In this document: in pieces, positions 11,615-11,742 of the stretch
Layout of the letters: each line of letters opens with the position of its first letter
How positions within the stretch are numbered: position 1 is the first letter of the stretch
NCBI GenBank assembly: GCA_005789055.1
Contig: SYAA01000328.1
Coordinates: 1 to 11,742 of the forward strand
DNA length: 11,742 bases
From: Actinomycetota bacterium
GTDB lineage: Bacteria > Actinomycetota > Actinomycetes > Mycobacteriales > Mycobacteriaceae
Direction of reading: 5' to 3'
Notes under the pieces: generated by a model
Told to the model about the DNA's origin: nothing
Database searches by the model: none
The model's input: only the letters and a program-made list of their open reading frames with translations
Program-made: the position numbers and the translations under genes

Positions 11615-11742
11615 TCAGCGCCGTCGATCGCGGCGTGCCGCAACCGCACCGAACGCGGCACCGATCGCGGCCCGGCCTAAGCCCGGCAGGTGGCCGAGCG
11701 CATTGGCGGGGCCGCGCTGACCCGGCGCGCCAACATGCAGCA
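11615..11742 (-). CDS. Probable 3' end of a gene entering from the right, unidentified
   Basis: On the minus strand one frame stays open for 42 codons to a TGA at 11615-11617. It reads with GPANALGHLPGLGRAAIGAA and an Arg-rich end (AARRDRRR). The ending looks like a genuine protein tail, and convergence with the SDR gene 6 bp away is normal for this window. A second frame on the same strand is also open over this short stretch, so the call is weak. No function can be given. Confidence 0.4.
   Translation of the reverse strand, partial: LHVGAPGQRGPANALGHLPGLGRAAIGAAFGAVAARRDRRR

Noticed and set aside
11630..11641. GCGGCGTGCCGC hairpin as terminator of the SDR gene
   Set aside because: The stem is only 5 bp with a 2-nt loop, lacks a T-run, and lies in the probable coding end of the next gene.

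Overview
This is a GC-rich stretch of a mycobacterial chromosome, probably Mycolicibacterium or a related Mycobacterium. The proteins align, from memory of the M. tuberculosis sequences, with CYP124 (Rv2266), secreted chorismate mutase (Rv1885c), PepA (Rv0125), FdxA (Rv2007c), the L,D-transpeptidase LdtMt1 (Rv0116c), CYP125 (Rv3545c), the Rv1533-type flavoprotein and FabG3 (Rv2002). Those homologues are scattered in M. tuberculosis, so this gene order is a different assembly. No phage, IS, CRISPR, tRNA or rRNA was seen.

Layout. 1-76 (-): first codons of a CYP124-type P450, probably co-transcribed with the SRPBCC gene before it (115-576, -). A second SRPBCC gene (609-1004, +) diverges from that one across 32 bp that hold two back-to-back leaderless promoters. 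1039-2699 (-): a PepA-like secreted serine protease followed by a secreted chorismate mutase whose true start probably overlaps the protease stop. 2818-3381 (+): membrane-anchored protein of unknown function. 3492-3830 (+): 7Fe ferredoxin FdxA behind a DosR-like palindrome. 3975-4730 (+): LdtA/LdtMt1-type L,D-transpeptidase. 4740-6005 (-): CYP125-type steroid C26 monooxygenase. 6128-6775 (-): single-pass protein with Ser/Thr-Pro repeats. 6938-7372 (+): small secreted four-cysteine protein with a leaderless promoter. 7426-8559 (-) and 8739-9191 (-): a 2-nitropropane-dioxygenase-like flavoprotein and an NTF2/SnoaL-like protein, each behind a perfect match to the KstR operator consensus. 9325-9678 (+): another small secreted four-cysteine protein. 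9763-10842 (-) and 10868-11608 (+): a DapB-like dehydrogenase and a FabG3-like hydroxysteroid dehydrogenase, divergent across 25 bp with overlapping leaderless -10 elements. 11615-11742 (-): probable 3' end of a further gene.

How it may work together. Several genes point to steroid or methyl-branched lipid oxidation: CYP124 and CYP125 (terminal hydroxylation of the sterol side chain), a ferredoxin that could supply electrons, a hydroxysteroid-dehydrogenase-like SDR, and two genes behind cholesterol-responsive KstR-type operators. The rest are cell-envelope or secreted proteins. The link between the oxidation genes is an inference from families and operators; the sequence proves only adjacency.

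The window also carries many short imperfect tandem or direct repeats. Four of them (periods 18, 20, 22 and 30 bp) lie on or just beyond stop codons, and three more lie inside low-complexity coding regions.
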